A stretch of 5,338 bases of DNA from a bacterium (lineage in GTDB: Bacteria; AUK180): positions 1 to 5,338 of the forward strand of contig JAUXGM010000143.1 of NCBI GenBank assembly GCA_030622125.1, in the 5' to 3' direction. A model generated the notes under the pieces. The model searched no databases. It worked only from the letters and a program-made list of their open reading frames with translations, and was not told the DNA's origin. Positions 1-4,849 of this stretch are shown here, piece after piece; within the stretch, counting starts at the first letter, position 1, and every line of letters starts with the position of its first letter. Made by a program: the position numbers and the translations under genes.

Positions 1-128
1 AAATAAATTAGATTGTTTTACTTATTCCCTTATTGTCTTATTTTCTTATTACCTTCTTCTCTGTTGCTCTGCGTGCTCTGTGGTTATTATATTTCTTATT
101 TCGCAAAAAACTATATTAAATTAAACTA
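1..128. other. AT-rich noncoding leader with periodic pyrimidine-rich repeat
   Basis: I see no credible gene between the left edge and the mtnP promoter. Positions 21-84 follow an 8-bp period: CTTATT recurs at 21, 29, 37 and 45, then decays in the same register to CTTCTT (53), CTGTTG (61) and CTGCGT (69). A further CTTATT lies at 95-100, out of register. Positions 59-83 can also be read as three CTCTG-led units. From 101 to 128 the sequence is plain AT-rich DNA. The promoter of the gene ending upstream, if any, is outside the window. Confidence 0.6.
21..84. repeat. degenerate octamer tandem array (CTTATTNN)
   Basis: Four perfect CTTATT hexamers occur exactly 8 bp apart (21-26, 29-34, 37-42, 45-50), each followed by two variable bases. 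Three degenerate in-register units follow, ending in a G-richer CTCTG-type segment at 59-83. The periodicity is directly visible. From general knowledge, short phrases of the CTCTG(C/T)G type recur between genes in many unrelated bacterial genomes, but no function is established that I can name. Copy number elsewhere in this genome cannot be seen. Confidence 0.6.
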
Positions 129-156
129 TTGAAAAAAAACTTAATTATGATATAAT
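129..156 (+). promoter_or_regulatory. sigma70-type promoter of mtnP with extended -10
   Basis: TTGAAA (129-134) is followed after 16 bp by a perfect TATAAT (151-156). The -10 is preceded by TG plus one base (148-150), giving an extended -10 element. The predicted start of transcription is near 163, so the untranslated leader would be only about 20 nt and begin just before the ribosome binding site AGGAG at 171-175. No operator-like palindrome or riboswitch-sized leader is present, so expression is probably constitutive. Confidence 0.75.
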
Positions 157-181
157 AAAATAAATAAAATAGGAGTTTGTT

Positions 182-1048
182 ATGAAAAAAGCACAGATAG
201 GAATTATTGGCGGAAGCGGACTTGGAAACCTTCCCGGAATGGAAAATATTGAAAAGGTAAATATTGATACGCCTTATGGCAAGCCTTCTGCACCTATAAT
301 AATTGGAGATATTCAGGGAAAAACAATCGCTTTTTTGCCCAGACATGGAAATGGACATACAATACTACCGACAGAGATCAATGTTAGAGCAAATATATGG
401 GCATTGAAATTACTTGGTGTGAAAAAGTTAATATCCGTATCGGCAGTCGGCTCAATGAAAGAAGAGATACCACCGAGAGATGTTGTCATACCGGATCAGA
501 TATTTGATAGAACAAAATCTCGGGTAAATACCTTATTCGGCAGGGGGATTGTTGTTCATATTCCTTTTGCAGAGCCATTTTGTCCGAAAATGAGAAGGCT
601 TGCAGGGGATGTCTGCGATGAACTCAATATCAAACATCACAAAAAAGGGACTTATGTTTGTATTGAAGGACCTCAATTTTCCACAAAGGCGGAATCAAGG
701 ATCTATAGGCAGTTGGGCGTTGACATCATTGGTATGACTGCAATTCCGGAAGCGAAATTAGCTCGTGAAGCAGAGATGTGTTATGTTACAATTGCATTAT
801 CAACCGACTACGATGTATGGAAGGAAGGTGAAGAGGTCTCTGTTGAAAAGGTACTTGAAAATATGAGAGTAAATATTATAAGTGCAAAAAAAATTGTAAG
901 TGCAATGGTGGAAAAGATAGATGTAAATGAAGATTGTAGTTGTCATCATACATTATCAGGGTCGGTTCAAACTTCCTCTGAAAAAATAGACTGGAACAAT
1001 CCTGAAATAAAGAGAAGATATAAAATATTCTTTCCTGATAAATACTAA
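182..1048 (+). CDS. mtnP: S-methyl-5'-thioadenosine phosphorylase
   Basis: This cytosolic enzyme should cleave 5'-methylthioadenosine (a by-product of polyamine and other SAM-using pathways) with phosphate to give adenine and 5-methylthioribose-1-phosphate. The 288-residue length is normal for the PNP/MTAP (phosphorylase family 2) fold. Visible motifs are GGSGLG at 10-15, the phosphate-site RHGNGH at 54-59, SVSAVGS at 85-91, EGPQFST at 162-168, GMT at 184-186, and STDYD at 207-211. The two Asp of STDYD (D209, D211) match those that recognise the 6-amino group in adenine-specific MTAP; guanosine/inosine-specific PNPs have Asn in this region. That favours MTAP over PNP. A C-S-C motif at 252-254 matches the C-terminal CXC of thermophilic/archaeal-type MTAPs. 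AGGAG lies 6 nt before the ATG, confirming the start. The gene has its own promoter and seems monocistronic, or it reads through a short repeat into the next gene. An adenosine or inosine phosphorylase side activity cannot be excluded. Confidence 0.93.
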   Translation: MKKAQIGIIGGSGLGNLPGMENIEKVNIDTPYGKPSAPIIIGDIQGKTIAFLPRHGNGHTILPTEINVRANIWALKLLGVKKLISVSAVGSMKEEIPPRDVVIPDQIFDRTKSRVNTLFGRGIVVHIPFAEPFCPKMRRLAGDVCDELNIKHHKKGTYVCIEGPQFSTKAESRIYRQLGVDIIGMTAIPEAKLAREAEMCYVTIALSTDYDVWKEGEEVSVEKVLENMRVNIISAKKIVSAMVEKIDVNEDCSCHHTLSGSVQTSSEKIDWNNPEIKRRYKIFFPDKY

Positions 1049-1053
1049 AAATC

Positions 1054-1088
1054 AAGTTAAAAGTCGAAGGTCGAAAGTTGAAAGTCTA
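1054..1088. repeat. five-unit heptamer tandem array (AAGTYGA-like)
   Basis: Five heptamers follow one another without a gap: AAGTTAA (1054), AAGTCGA (1061), AGGTCGA (1068), AAGTTGA (1075) and AAGTCTA (1082). Consensus is A-R-G-T-Y-G-A with one or two changes per unit. It begins 5 bp after the mtnP stop codon and ends just before the start region of the next gene, filling almost the whole intergenic gap. Phrases of this kind (runs of AAAGTCGAAAG) are familiar from intergenic DNA of several bacterial groups; I know no proven function. Confidence 0.75.
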
Positions 1089-1105
1089 AAATGGAATAAA
1101 TTTAT

Positions 1106-1690
1106 TTGGTTATTAATTTTGTAGATGATTTAATTCGCCTTGAACTACCGATAACATTTATTGATTTCAAGGAAAAATTATCGGGTTTCAAGAAATATTT
1201 TATTGAAGAATATGAAAAGAAAGTTCTTTACTACCTTTCAAAAGATGATATTAAACAACTTGTTTATACTACGGAAAAGATAAATTTTGCAGTTGAAAAT
1301 ATCAAGATCATTGAAGATAAGATAAGATTTGTTTTGAGAAAATTCAAAAAAAAATTCTTGAACTTAGAACCTGATTTTGTTATCTTTTTTGGCTTTTTTT
1401 CGCCCGATGGATTTGTTATAAAAATTAAAAATAACTGGTATCCTACAATCTGTCTTGATCGTTTTTTTGATCTAAGAAATATTGAAATGATCGCTTCACA
1501 TGAACTGGGACATTATATCTTAAAAAATATAAATTTTAAATATAGACCTGAAAAAGAAGAGATATTTGCAAATTATCTTTCCACCATAATTCTTGAAAAA
1601 GATACAAATACTGTTTTTTCAAACGGAAAGCCGATAGAAACAATAAATAATGAAGATAAGAAAAAAATCAATAGTTTTTTGAACCTATAA
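1106..1690 (+). CDS. putative HExxH zinc metallopeptidase, family unclear
   Basis: A 194-residue protein whose one clear signature is HELGH at 132-136 in the context IASHELGHYIL, the usual zincin helix: two His as zinc ligands and Glu as the general base. A Glu-rich helix 15-20 residues later (EEIFANYLS, 151-159) could supply a third ligand, E152 or E151, as in gluzincins and ImmA/IrrE-type (M78) peptidases. The N-terminal 85 residues look helical and charged; a hydrophobic strand (FVIFFGFFSPDGF, 91-103) precedes the motif, a layout also seen in DUF2268-like proteins. There is no signal peptide or membrane segment, so it is probably cytosolic. The only usable start in this frame is TTG at 1106, with no good Shine-Dalgarno site; an in-frame ATG at 1091 is followed two codons later by TAA. 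The coding part is otherwise open and in typical codon use. The protease fold is likely; the substrate and exact family are unknown. There is no neighbouring XRE-type regulator, as ImmA would have. Confidence 0.7.
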   Translation: MVINFVDDLIRLELPITFIDFKEKLSGFKKYFIEEYEKKVLYYLSKDDIKQLVYTTEKINFAVENIKIIEDKIRFVLRKFKKKFLNLEPDFVIFFGFFSPDGFVIKIKNNWYPTICLDRFFDLRNIEMIASHELGHYILKNINFKYRPEKEEIFANYLSTIILEKDTNTVFSNGKPIETINNEDKKKINSFLNL

Positions 1691-1727
1691 CTATAAAATC
1701 AATAAATTTTCCGGTTGGTGAATTAAA

Positions 1728-2024
1728 TTATATTTCTTCCACTACCTTTAAAAATTTCTTATAAGGAATTGCCGGCCAGGTTTCTGCTTGTTCGGCACCC
1801 AATGCTCGACTTATCATAGAGACCTTTGCTACAACTTCCTCGTTTGGTGCTTCATAAATATCAAGAAAATCATAAGGACCCAGAAGGGCATAATGTCCAA
1901 TGAATTTAACCTTGGGACATTTTTCCTTTACCATTTTCATCCATTGCTTGCCGATCCCTGCTCTCTGTTTGATCTTTTTGGAAATTTCCGGTGATAACTT
2001 TGTCAAAAGTAAATAAGTTGCCAT
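1728..2024 (-). CDS. GYD-domain protein
   Basis: A 98-residue protein that is nearly all GYD domain, a small ferredoxin-like alpha/beta fold related to dimeric alpha-beta barrel proteins. It opens with the typical MATYLLLTKLS strand, followed by a helix (13-35), a strand with the family signature GPYDFLDIYEAP (49-60) and a helix starting NEEVV (61-65). The family's biochemical role is not established. The start was chosen at 2024 because AGGAGG (complement of 2031-2036) lies 6 nt upstream and the domain begins exactly there. A longer reading from an ATG at 2063 adds 13 polar, basic residues (MRNEPKYKKRRFD), overlaps the methyltransferase stop as ATGA, and has an AAGGA-type site; it is possible but less convincing. 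It is the second gene of a leftward pair with the methyltransferase, 35 nt apart, so the two are probably co-transcribed. Confidence 0.85.
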   Translation of the reverse strand: MATYLLLTKLSPEISKKIKQRAGIGKQWMKMVKEKCPKVKFIGHYALLGPYDFLDIYEAPNEEVVAKVSMISRALGAEQAETWPAIPYKKFLKVVEEI

Positions 2025-2030
2025 GTCAAA

Positions 2031-2036
2031 CCTCCT
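2031..2036 (-). promoter_or_regulatory. ribosome binding site deciding the GYD gene start
   Basis: Read on the minus strand, this is a full AGGAGG preceded by a run of A and followed by 6 nt to the ATG at 2024. It is the strongest Shine-Dalgarno site in the window and supports the 98-residue form over the 111-residue form. Confidence 0.8.
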
Positions 2037-2059
2037 TTTTTTATATTTAGGTTCATTTC

Positions 2060-2674
2060 TCACTTCCTTGAGTAGATTGTAAAATGTTGTTCCGGCAGAA
2101 AATCAAATTCCTTTTCCAATAAATACCCCGCTTTTTCCATTTCTTTTATAATAATTTCTTTGGAAACATTATGTCCGAATATTCTATGAAAAGTGAAAGA
2201 TTTACCTTTTTTATATTCTATAATAATGATCTTGCCATCCGGTTTTATAAAATTTTTTAAATTTCTAAAATACTTTACCCTATTTGGTATATGATGGGTA
2301 ACATTACGCATAAATATAAAATCTAAACTTTTTTCAGGTAGACCCTGCACTACGGATTTACAGTCGTGGTTTTCTATAGTGCATGGTAAATCTAATCTAT
2401 CTTCTGATACAAGCGTTGGCTTAATATTATTTAATCCTTTTTCTTTGGCATTATTTTTAATAAATTCTAAAAATTTTGATTTCGTATCTACCGGATAAAC
2501 CTTCCCTTTTTCACCTACTATTACAGCAAATCTTAGAGAGAAATAACCTCCCCCAGAACCAATATCAGCAACATTTTGCCCTTCTTTTAAATTTATAGCT
2601 TCTATAATTTGATCCGATTTGTTTTTTGGATCAGAGGCTTTCTTATTAAACATTTTTGCTAAACGATTTTTCAT
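2060..2674 (-). CDS. class I SAM-dependent methyltransferase
   Basis: A 204-residue Rossmann-fold methyltransferase that should transfer a methyl group from S-adenosylmethionine to an unidentified acceptor in the cytosol. Motif I is VADIGSGGGYFS (35-46); D63 in VYPVDTKSKFL is the likely ribose-binding acidic residue after strand 2; motif IV is LDFIFMRNVTHHI (117-129); the post-motif strand is IKPDGKIIIIEYK (143-155). The C-terminus reads FLPEQHFTIYSRK, like the LP-x-Q-x-F ending of a UbiE-like (Methyltransf_11/25) subgroup. Between strands 3 and 4 is a somewhat long, Cys-containing segment (C98, C105). The sequence does not tell small-molecule, lipid or metal substrates apart. There is no clear Shine-Dalgarno site before the ATG at 2674; an internal ATG at residue 8 has none either. 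It is the first gene of a leftward pair with the GYD protein and is divergent from the exported protein gene. Confidence 0.88.
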   Translation of the reverse strand: MKNRLAKMFNKKASDPKNKSDQIIEAINLKEGQNVADIGSGGGYFSLRFAVIVGEKGKVYPVDTKSKFLEFIKNNAKEKGLNNIKPTLVSEDRLDLPCTIENHDCKSVVQGLPEKSLDFIFMRNVTHHIPNRVKYFRNLKNFIKPDGKIIIIEYKKGKSFTFHRIFGHNVSKEIIIKEMEKAGYLLEKEFDFLPEQHFTIYSRK

Positions 2675-2698
2675 TTGTTTGATTTTATCATTTTAGGC

Positions 2699-2704
2699 AT
2701 TATA
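2699..2704 (-). promoter_or_regulatory. possible -10 of the methyltransferase-GYD unit
   Basis: The minus strand reads TATAAT here, 24 nt upstream of the ATG at 2674, which would give a leader of about 18 nt. The expected -35 position (about 2722-2727) reads AAGTCA, a poor match, so only the -10 hexamer supports this call. It sits within the divergent intergenic region, about 20 bp from the rightward -35 element. Confidence 0.4.
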
Positions 2705-2714
2705 AATCAAATTT

Positions 2715-2748
2715 TTTTACTTGACTTTTTAAAAAAAAAGAAGTAAAA
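2715..2748. repeat. imperfect inverted repeat overlapping a promoter
   Basis: The left arm TTTTACTTGACTTTTT (2715-2730) pairs with the right arm AAAAAGAAGTAAAA (2735-2748) across a 4-nt loop (2731-2734). All 14 right-arm bases pair, with a 2-nt GA bulge (2723-2724) in the left arm. It covers both the -35 and -10 elements of the rightward promoter. It is very AT-rich, so part of the match may be compositional. It could be an operator for a dimeric regulator or simply promoter sequence with A/T tracts. Confidence 0.5.
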
Positions 2749-2749
2749 T
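2721..2749 (+). promoter_or_regulatory. sigma70-type promoter of the exported-protein operon
   Basis: TTGACT (2721-2726) and TAAAAT (2744-2749) are separated by an ideal 17 bp, and the spacer is an A/T tract. Transcription should begin near 2756, only a few bases before the GGAGG ribosome binding site at 2763-2767, so the leader is very short. It would drive the exported protein gene and probably the DUF62 gene behind it. Confidence 0.7.
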
Positions 2750-2762
2750 AAATTAATTATTT

Positions 2763-2767
2763 GGAGG
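2763..2767 (+). promoter_or_regulatory. ribosome binding site fixing the start at 2773
   Basis: GGAGG sits 5 nt upstream of the ATG at 2773. An upstream in-frame TTG at 2761 overlaps this site and would put the Shine-Dalgarno sequence inside the gene, so it is not the start. Confidence 0.75.
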
Positions 2768-2772
2768 TAGTT

Positions 2773-4155
2773 ATGAAAAAGTATTTTTTCTTTGTTCTGT
2801 TTTTTAGTGCGATCTTGATATTTGCATCAGAAATTGATAAAAAAAATGATGTGAATCGTGAGAAAAAATTTGAGGATGTTCGTGTTACCGAAATTAATTT
2901 TGCGGGAGGAGATACTGTCAAGATCGAAGGTTTTGAGAGCCCAATCTATTTAAAAGGCAATATGAAATATTCTACTATTGATAAATTTACTTTTAATGGT
3001 GAAATAAAATTCAATGTTGATAGAAGCGGCAGATTTCCACTTAATAAACTTCTTGAAATGATAGTAAAATCCAAAGATAAGTTAAGTTCTTTATCCGATA
3101 TTACCTTGAAGATAAAAAATTCCGAACCGATAACAATAACAGTAAAGGATAAAAAATACAGTCCAAAAAAGGAAAAAGAATTTCTTGTTTATACACTACT
3201 TTCTAAGGATACCTTTGAAAATGATATTTATTTTAATGTTCTTGCTCCGCAGGAAATAAGTATCCAAACGATAACTTTTGATTGGAGCAAGGATATTGAG
3301 TTAAAGCCATCCGAAAAAACCATTGATTTTAAACCTCCGGCAATTGATTTTAAAGATGAAGAAAAATTTATTGAACTTACTGTTTTTTTTGGTAAGGAGA
3401 AAAATATCAAGGATGTAGGGGTATTGGATACAAATTTTACAAAAGAAGAAGAAATTGCTTTTGTAAATGCAATAAAAAAGGGAACAGTTTCAGAAAATGT
3501 TAAAGCAGACAAAAAAAATATTCTTGCTTTCAGATACAGTAATAAAATAGCAAATGAAAAAAGGAAAGCAGAAAAATTATCTAAGAAAAAAGAGGGTACA
3601 ACGATTACAATTGGGGGGGAGAGTATAAAAGTTGAATCAATAAAAAAAGGCGGTAAGAACCCGGGACCTGAGATAGAGGGATTGGACCTTGATAAGATGA
3701 AGACAACGGATCTTATCCATCTCCTTATTGATTCCCCGATTGATGTTACAAACGATAATATTATTGTGCATAAACTTGTAGACAGGGGAAAGAAGGTTAT
3801 ACCGGAGCTTATCAAAGTTACGAATATAAAGACCTTTAAAGGAAGAGGTTATTCTGCATGGGCGCTTGCATTTGTTATTAGAGTAAATGGTGATGTTAAA
3901 GGTGATCAGGGAACGATCCAATTATGTAAACTCTTAAAGGATAGAAACCGTTATGTTAAAATGCTTTCTGCTTCCGGACTTAACGGTATAAACGACAAAA
4001 GAACGATCTATCCTCTGATAAAAAATTATAAATCCTCTATTGGAAATTTTAAAATAACACTTAAAACATTGACGGATAAATGGTTCAAAAGTAAGAGAGA
4101 AGCAAAGAAATGGTGGAAGAAAAATAAGGACAAATACCCCGCACAGTTTAAATAG
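2773..4155 (+). CDS. exported protein of unknown family with HEAT-like C-terminus
   Basis: I do not recognise this 460-residue protein. It starts with a clear signal peptide: MKK, a hydrophobic run YFFFVLFFSAILIFA (4-18), then a likely signal peptidase I site around ASE (18-20), followed by a charged segment. There is no lipobox Cys. Residues about 35-210 look rich in beta strands (for example ITLKIKNSEPITITV) and contain a short repeated IDFK phrase (184-187, 191-194). Residues 255-300 form a basic, low-complexity linker. Residues 303-460 look helical and HEAT/armadillo-like: GKKVIPELIKV (339-349) and YVKMLSASGLNGINDKRTI (394-412). The tail carries WFKSKREAKKWWKKNK (437-452), a Trp/Lys-rich ending. 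It is probably periplasmic or secreted, perhaps a binding or scaffold protein. ATG 2773 is preferred over TTG 2761 because GGAGG (2763-2767) lies 5 nt before it and the signal peptide begins there. The DUF62 gene follows after 16 nt. Confidence 0.8.
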   Translation: MKKYFFFVLFFSAILIFASEIDKKNDVNREKKFEDVRVTEINFAGGDTVKIEGFESPIYLKGNMKYSTIDKFTFNGEIKFNVDRSGRFPLNKLLEMIVKSKDKLSSLSDITLKIKNSEPITITVKDKKYSPKKEKEFLVYTLLSKDTFENDIYFNVLAPQEISIQTITFDWSKDIELKPSEKTIDFKPPAIDFKDEEKFIELTVFFGKEKNIKDVGVLDTNFTKEEEIAFVNAIKKGTVSENVKADKKNILAFRYSNKIANEKRKAEKLSKKKEGTTITIGGESIKVESIKKGGKNPGPEIEGLDLDKMKTTDLIHLLIDSPIDVTNDNIIVHKLVDRGKKVIPELIKVTNIKTFKGRGYSAWALAFVIRVNGDVKGDQGTIQLCKLLKDRNRYVKMLSASGLNGINDKRTIYPLIKNYKSSIGNFKITLKTLTDKWFKSKREAKKWWKKNKDKYPAQFK

Positions 4156-4171
4156 CCTGTTTAATTTTTCT

Positions 4172-4849
4172 ATGAAATCACCATTTCTAATTGTTTTTTT
4201 AACGGATTTTGGAAATAAAGACGGATATGTTGGTATGTTAAAAGGAAGTATTTTAAAATATACAACTGATGTCGGATTTATTGATCTATCAAATGAGATA
4301 AATTCGTTTGACATAGAAAGCGGTAAATTTATTCTTTATAATTCATATAAGCATTTTCCAAATGGAACGATCTTTTTTTGTGTTATTGATCCGGGTGTTG
4401 GAACAGAAAGGGATATTATATTTGTAAAATCAGATGGTTATTATTTTCTTTCTCCTGATAACGGATTATTAGATTGGGCATGTTCAGAGCAAGAAAGTTC
4501 CTTTTATAAATTGAAAAGTGATTTAATATCAACATTTCAAGCAAGGGATGTTATGACACCGTTTTTAGGAAATTTTCTATTAAAGAAGATAAAACCAAAA
4601 TTTGAAAAAAGAATATTTAAGGGACCAAAAATCATAGATAATATCAATGATGTAAGGAATTTCAAGATCATTCATATAGATAAATTTGAAAATCAGATCA
4701 CTAACATCAAAAATGAGGTCAATCTGATATCACTTGAATATAAAGGGAAAAAATATTATCCGATCATTTCATACAGTGAAAAAACTGAAAAAAATAGATT
4801 GATACAGGGATCAAGCGGGTTTTGGGAACTTGCCGGTCCCTTATTTTAG
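4172..4849 (+). CDS. DUF62/SAM hydroxide adenosyltransferase homologue, altered active site
   Basis: Members of this family hydrolyse S-adenosylmethionine to adenosine and L-methionine; they are relatives of the bacterial fluorinase and chlorinase. Family motifs seen: LTDFGNKDGYVG (10-21), DPGVGTER (73-80), SPDNG (94-98), a TFHGRD-equivalent reading TFQARD (121-126), the C-domain HIDKFENQITNI (168-179, usually DRFGNLITN) and GSSGFWELA (213-221). D73 and R80 fit the Asp and Arg of the known Asp-Arg-His triad, but the His position is Q123. At 225 residues it is shorter than the usual 255-280 or so; it ends just after the GSSGFWELA strand, where homologues continue through a Gly/Ala-rich tail. 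Whether it is still a hydrolase is therefore open: it may bind SAM without hydrolysis, or use water differently. There is no Shine-Dalgarno site before the ATG, but the N-terminal strand begins at once, so the start is firm. It lies 16 nt behind the exported-protein gene (probable operon) and overlaps the convergent TPR-like gene by 9 bp. Confidence 0.88.
   Translation: MKSPFLIVFLTDFGNKDGYVGMLKGSILKYTTDVGFIDLSNEINSFDIESGKFILYNSYKHFPNGTIFFCVIDPGVGTERDIIFVKSDGYYFLSPDNGLLDWACSEQESSFYKLKSDLISTFQARDVMTPFLGNFLLKKIKPKFEKRIFKGPKIIDNINDVRNFKIIHIDKFENQITNIKNEVNLISLEYKGKKYYPIISYSEKTEKNRLIQGSSGFWELAGPLF
4824..4847 (+). terminator. weak candidate intrinsic terminator inside the DUF62 gene end
   Basis: GGGAAC (4824-4829) pairs with GGTCCC (4835-4840) with one A-G mismatch and a 5-nt loop, followed directly by TTATTTT (4841-4847). 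A GC-rich stem then a U-rich run stands out in this AT-rich window. It lies within the last DUF62 codons, as expected if two convergent genes overlap and leave no intergenic space. The stem is short and imperfect, so the call is tentative. Confidence 0.3.

Noticed and set aside
21-100. CRISPR array
   Set aside because: The repeats are 6-8 bp with 2-bp gaps, with no 25-40 bp direct repeats, spacers or cas genes.
116-358. Minus-strand 80-codon frame at the start of mtnP
   Set aside because: It covers the mtnP promoter and N-terminus on the opposite strand and ends in low-complexity Phe/Tyr/Ile sequence.
182-1048. Purine nucleoside phosphorylase instead of MTA phosphorylase
   Set aside because: The STDYD motif with both Asp (D209, D211) and overall similarity to human and archaeal MTAP favour an adenine-specific enzyme; PNPs of this family have Asn in that region.
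1705-1724. Hairpin between the convergent metallopeptidase and GYD genes
   Set aside because: AATTTTCC and GGTGAATT pair only with a wobble and a T-T mismatch, only two G-C pairs close the loop, and no U-run follows; too weak to call a terminator.
3228-3815. Long minus-strand open frame (195 codons)
   Set aside because: It is antisense to the exported-protein gene, rich in Ser, Phe and Ile as expected from reverse-reading an AT-rich Lys/Asp-rich gene, and has no ribosome site or recognisable domain.
3934-4314. Minus-strand open frame across the exported-protein/DUF62 junction
   Set aside because: It lies opposite two well-supported genes and shows no motif or start signal.
4172-4849. A true fluorinase or chlorinase
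   Set aside because: The halide-site segment is TFQARD rather than the fluorinase-type TFYSRE, the segment between DPGVGT and PDNG is too short for the extra fluorinase loop, and no halometabolite genes are nearby.
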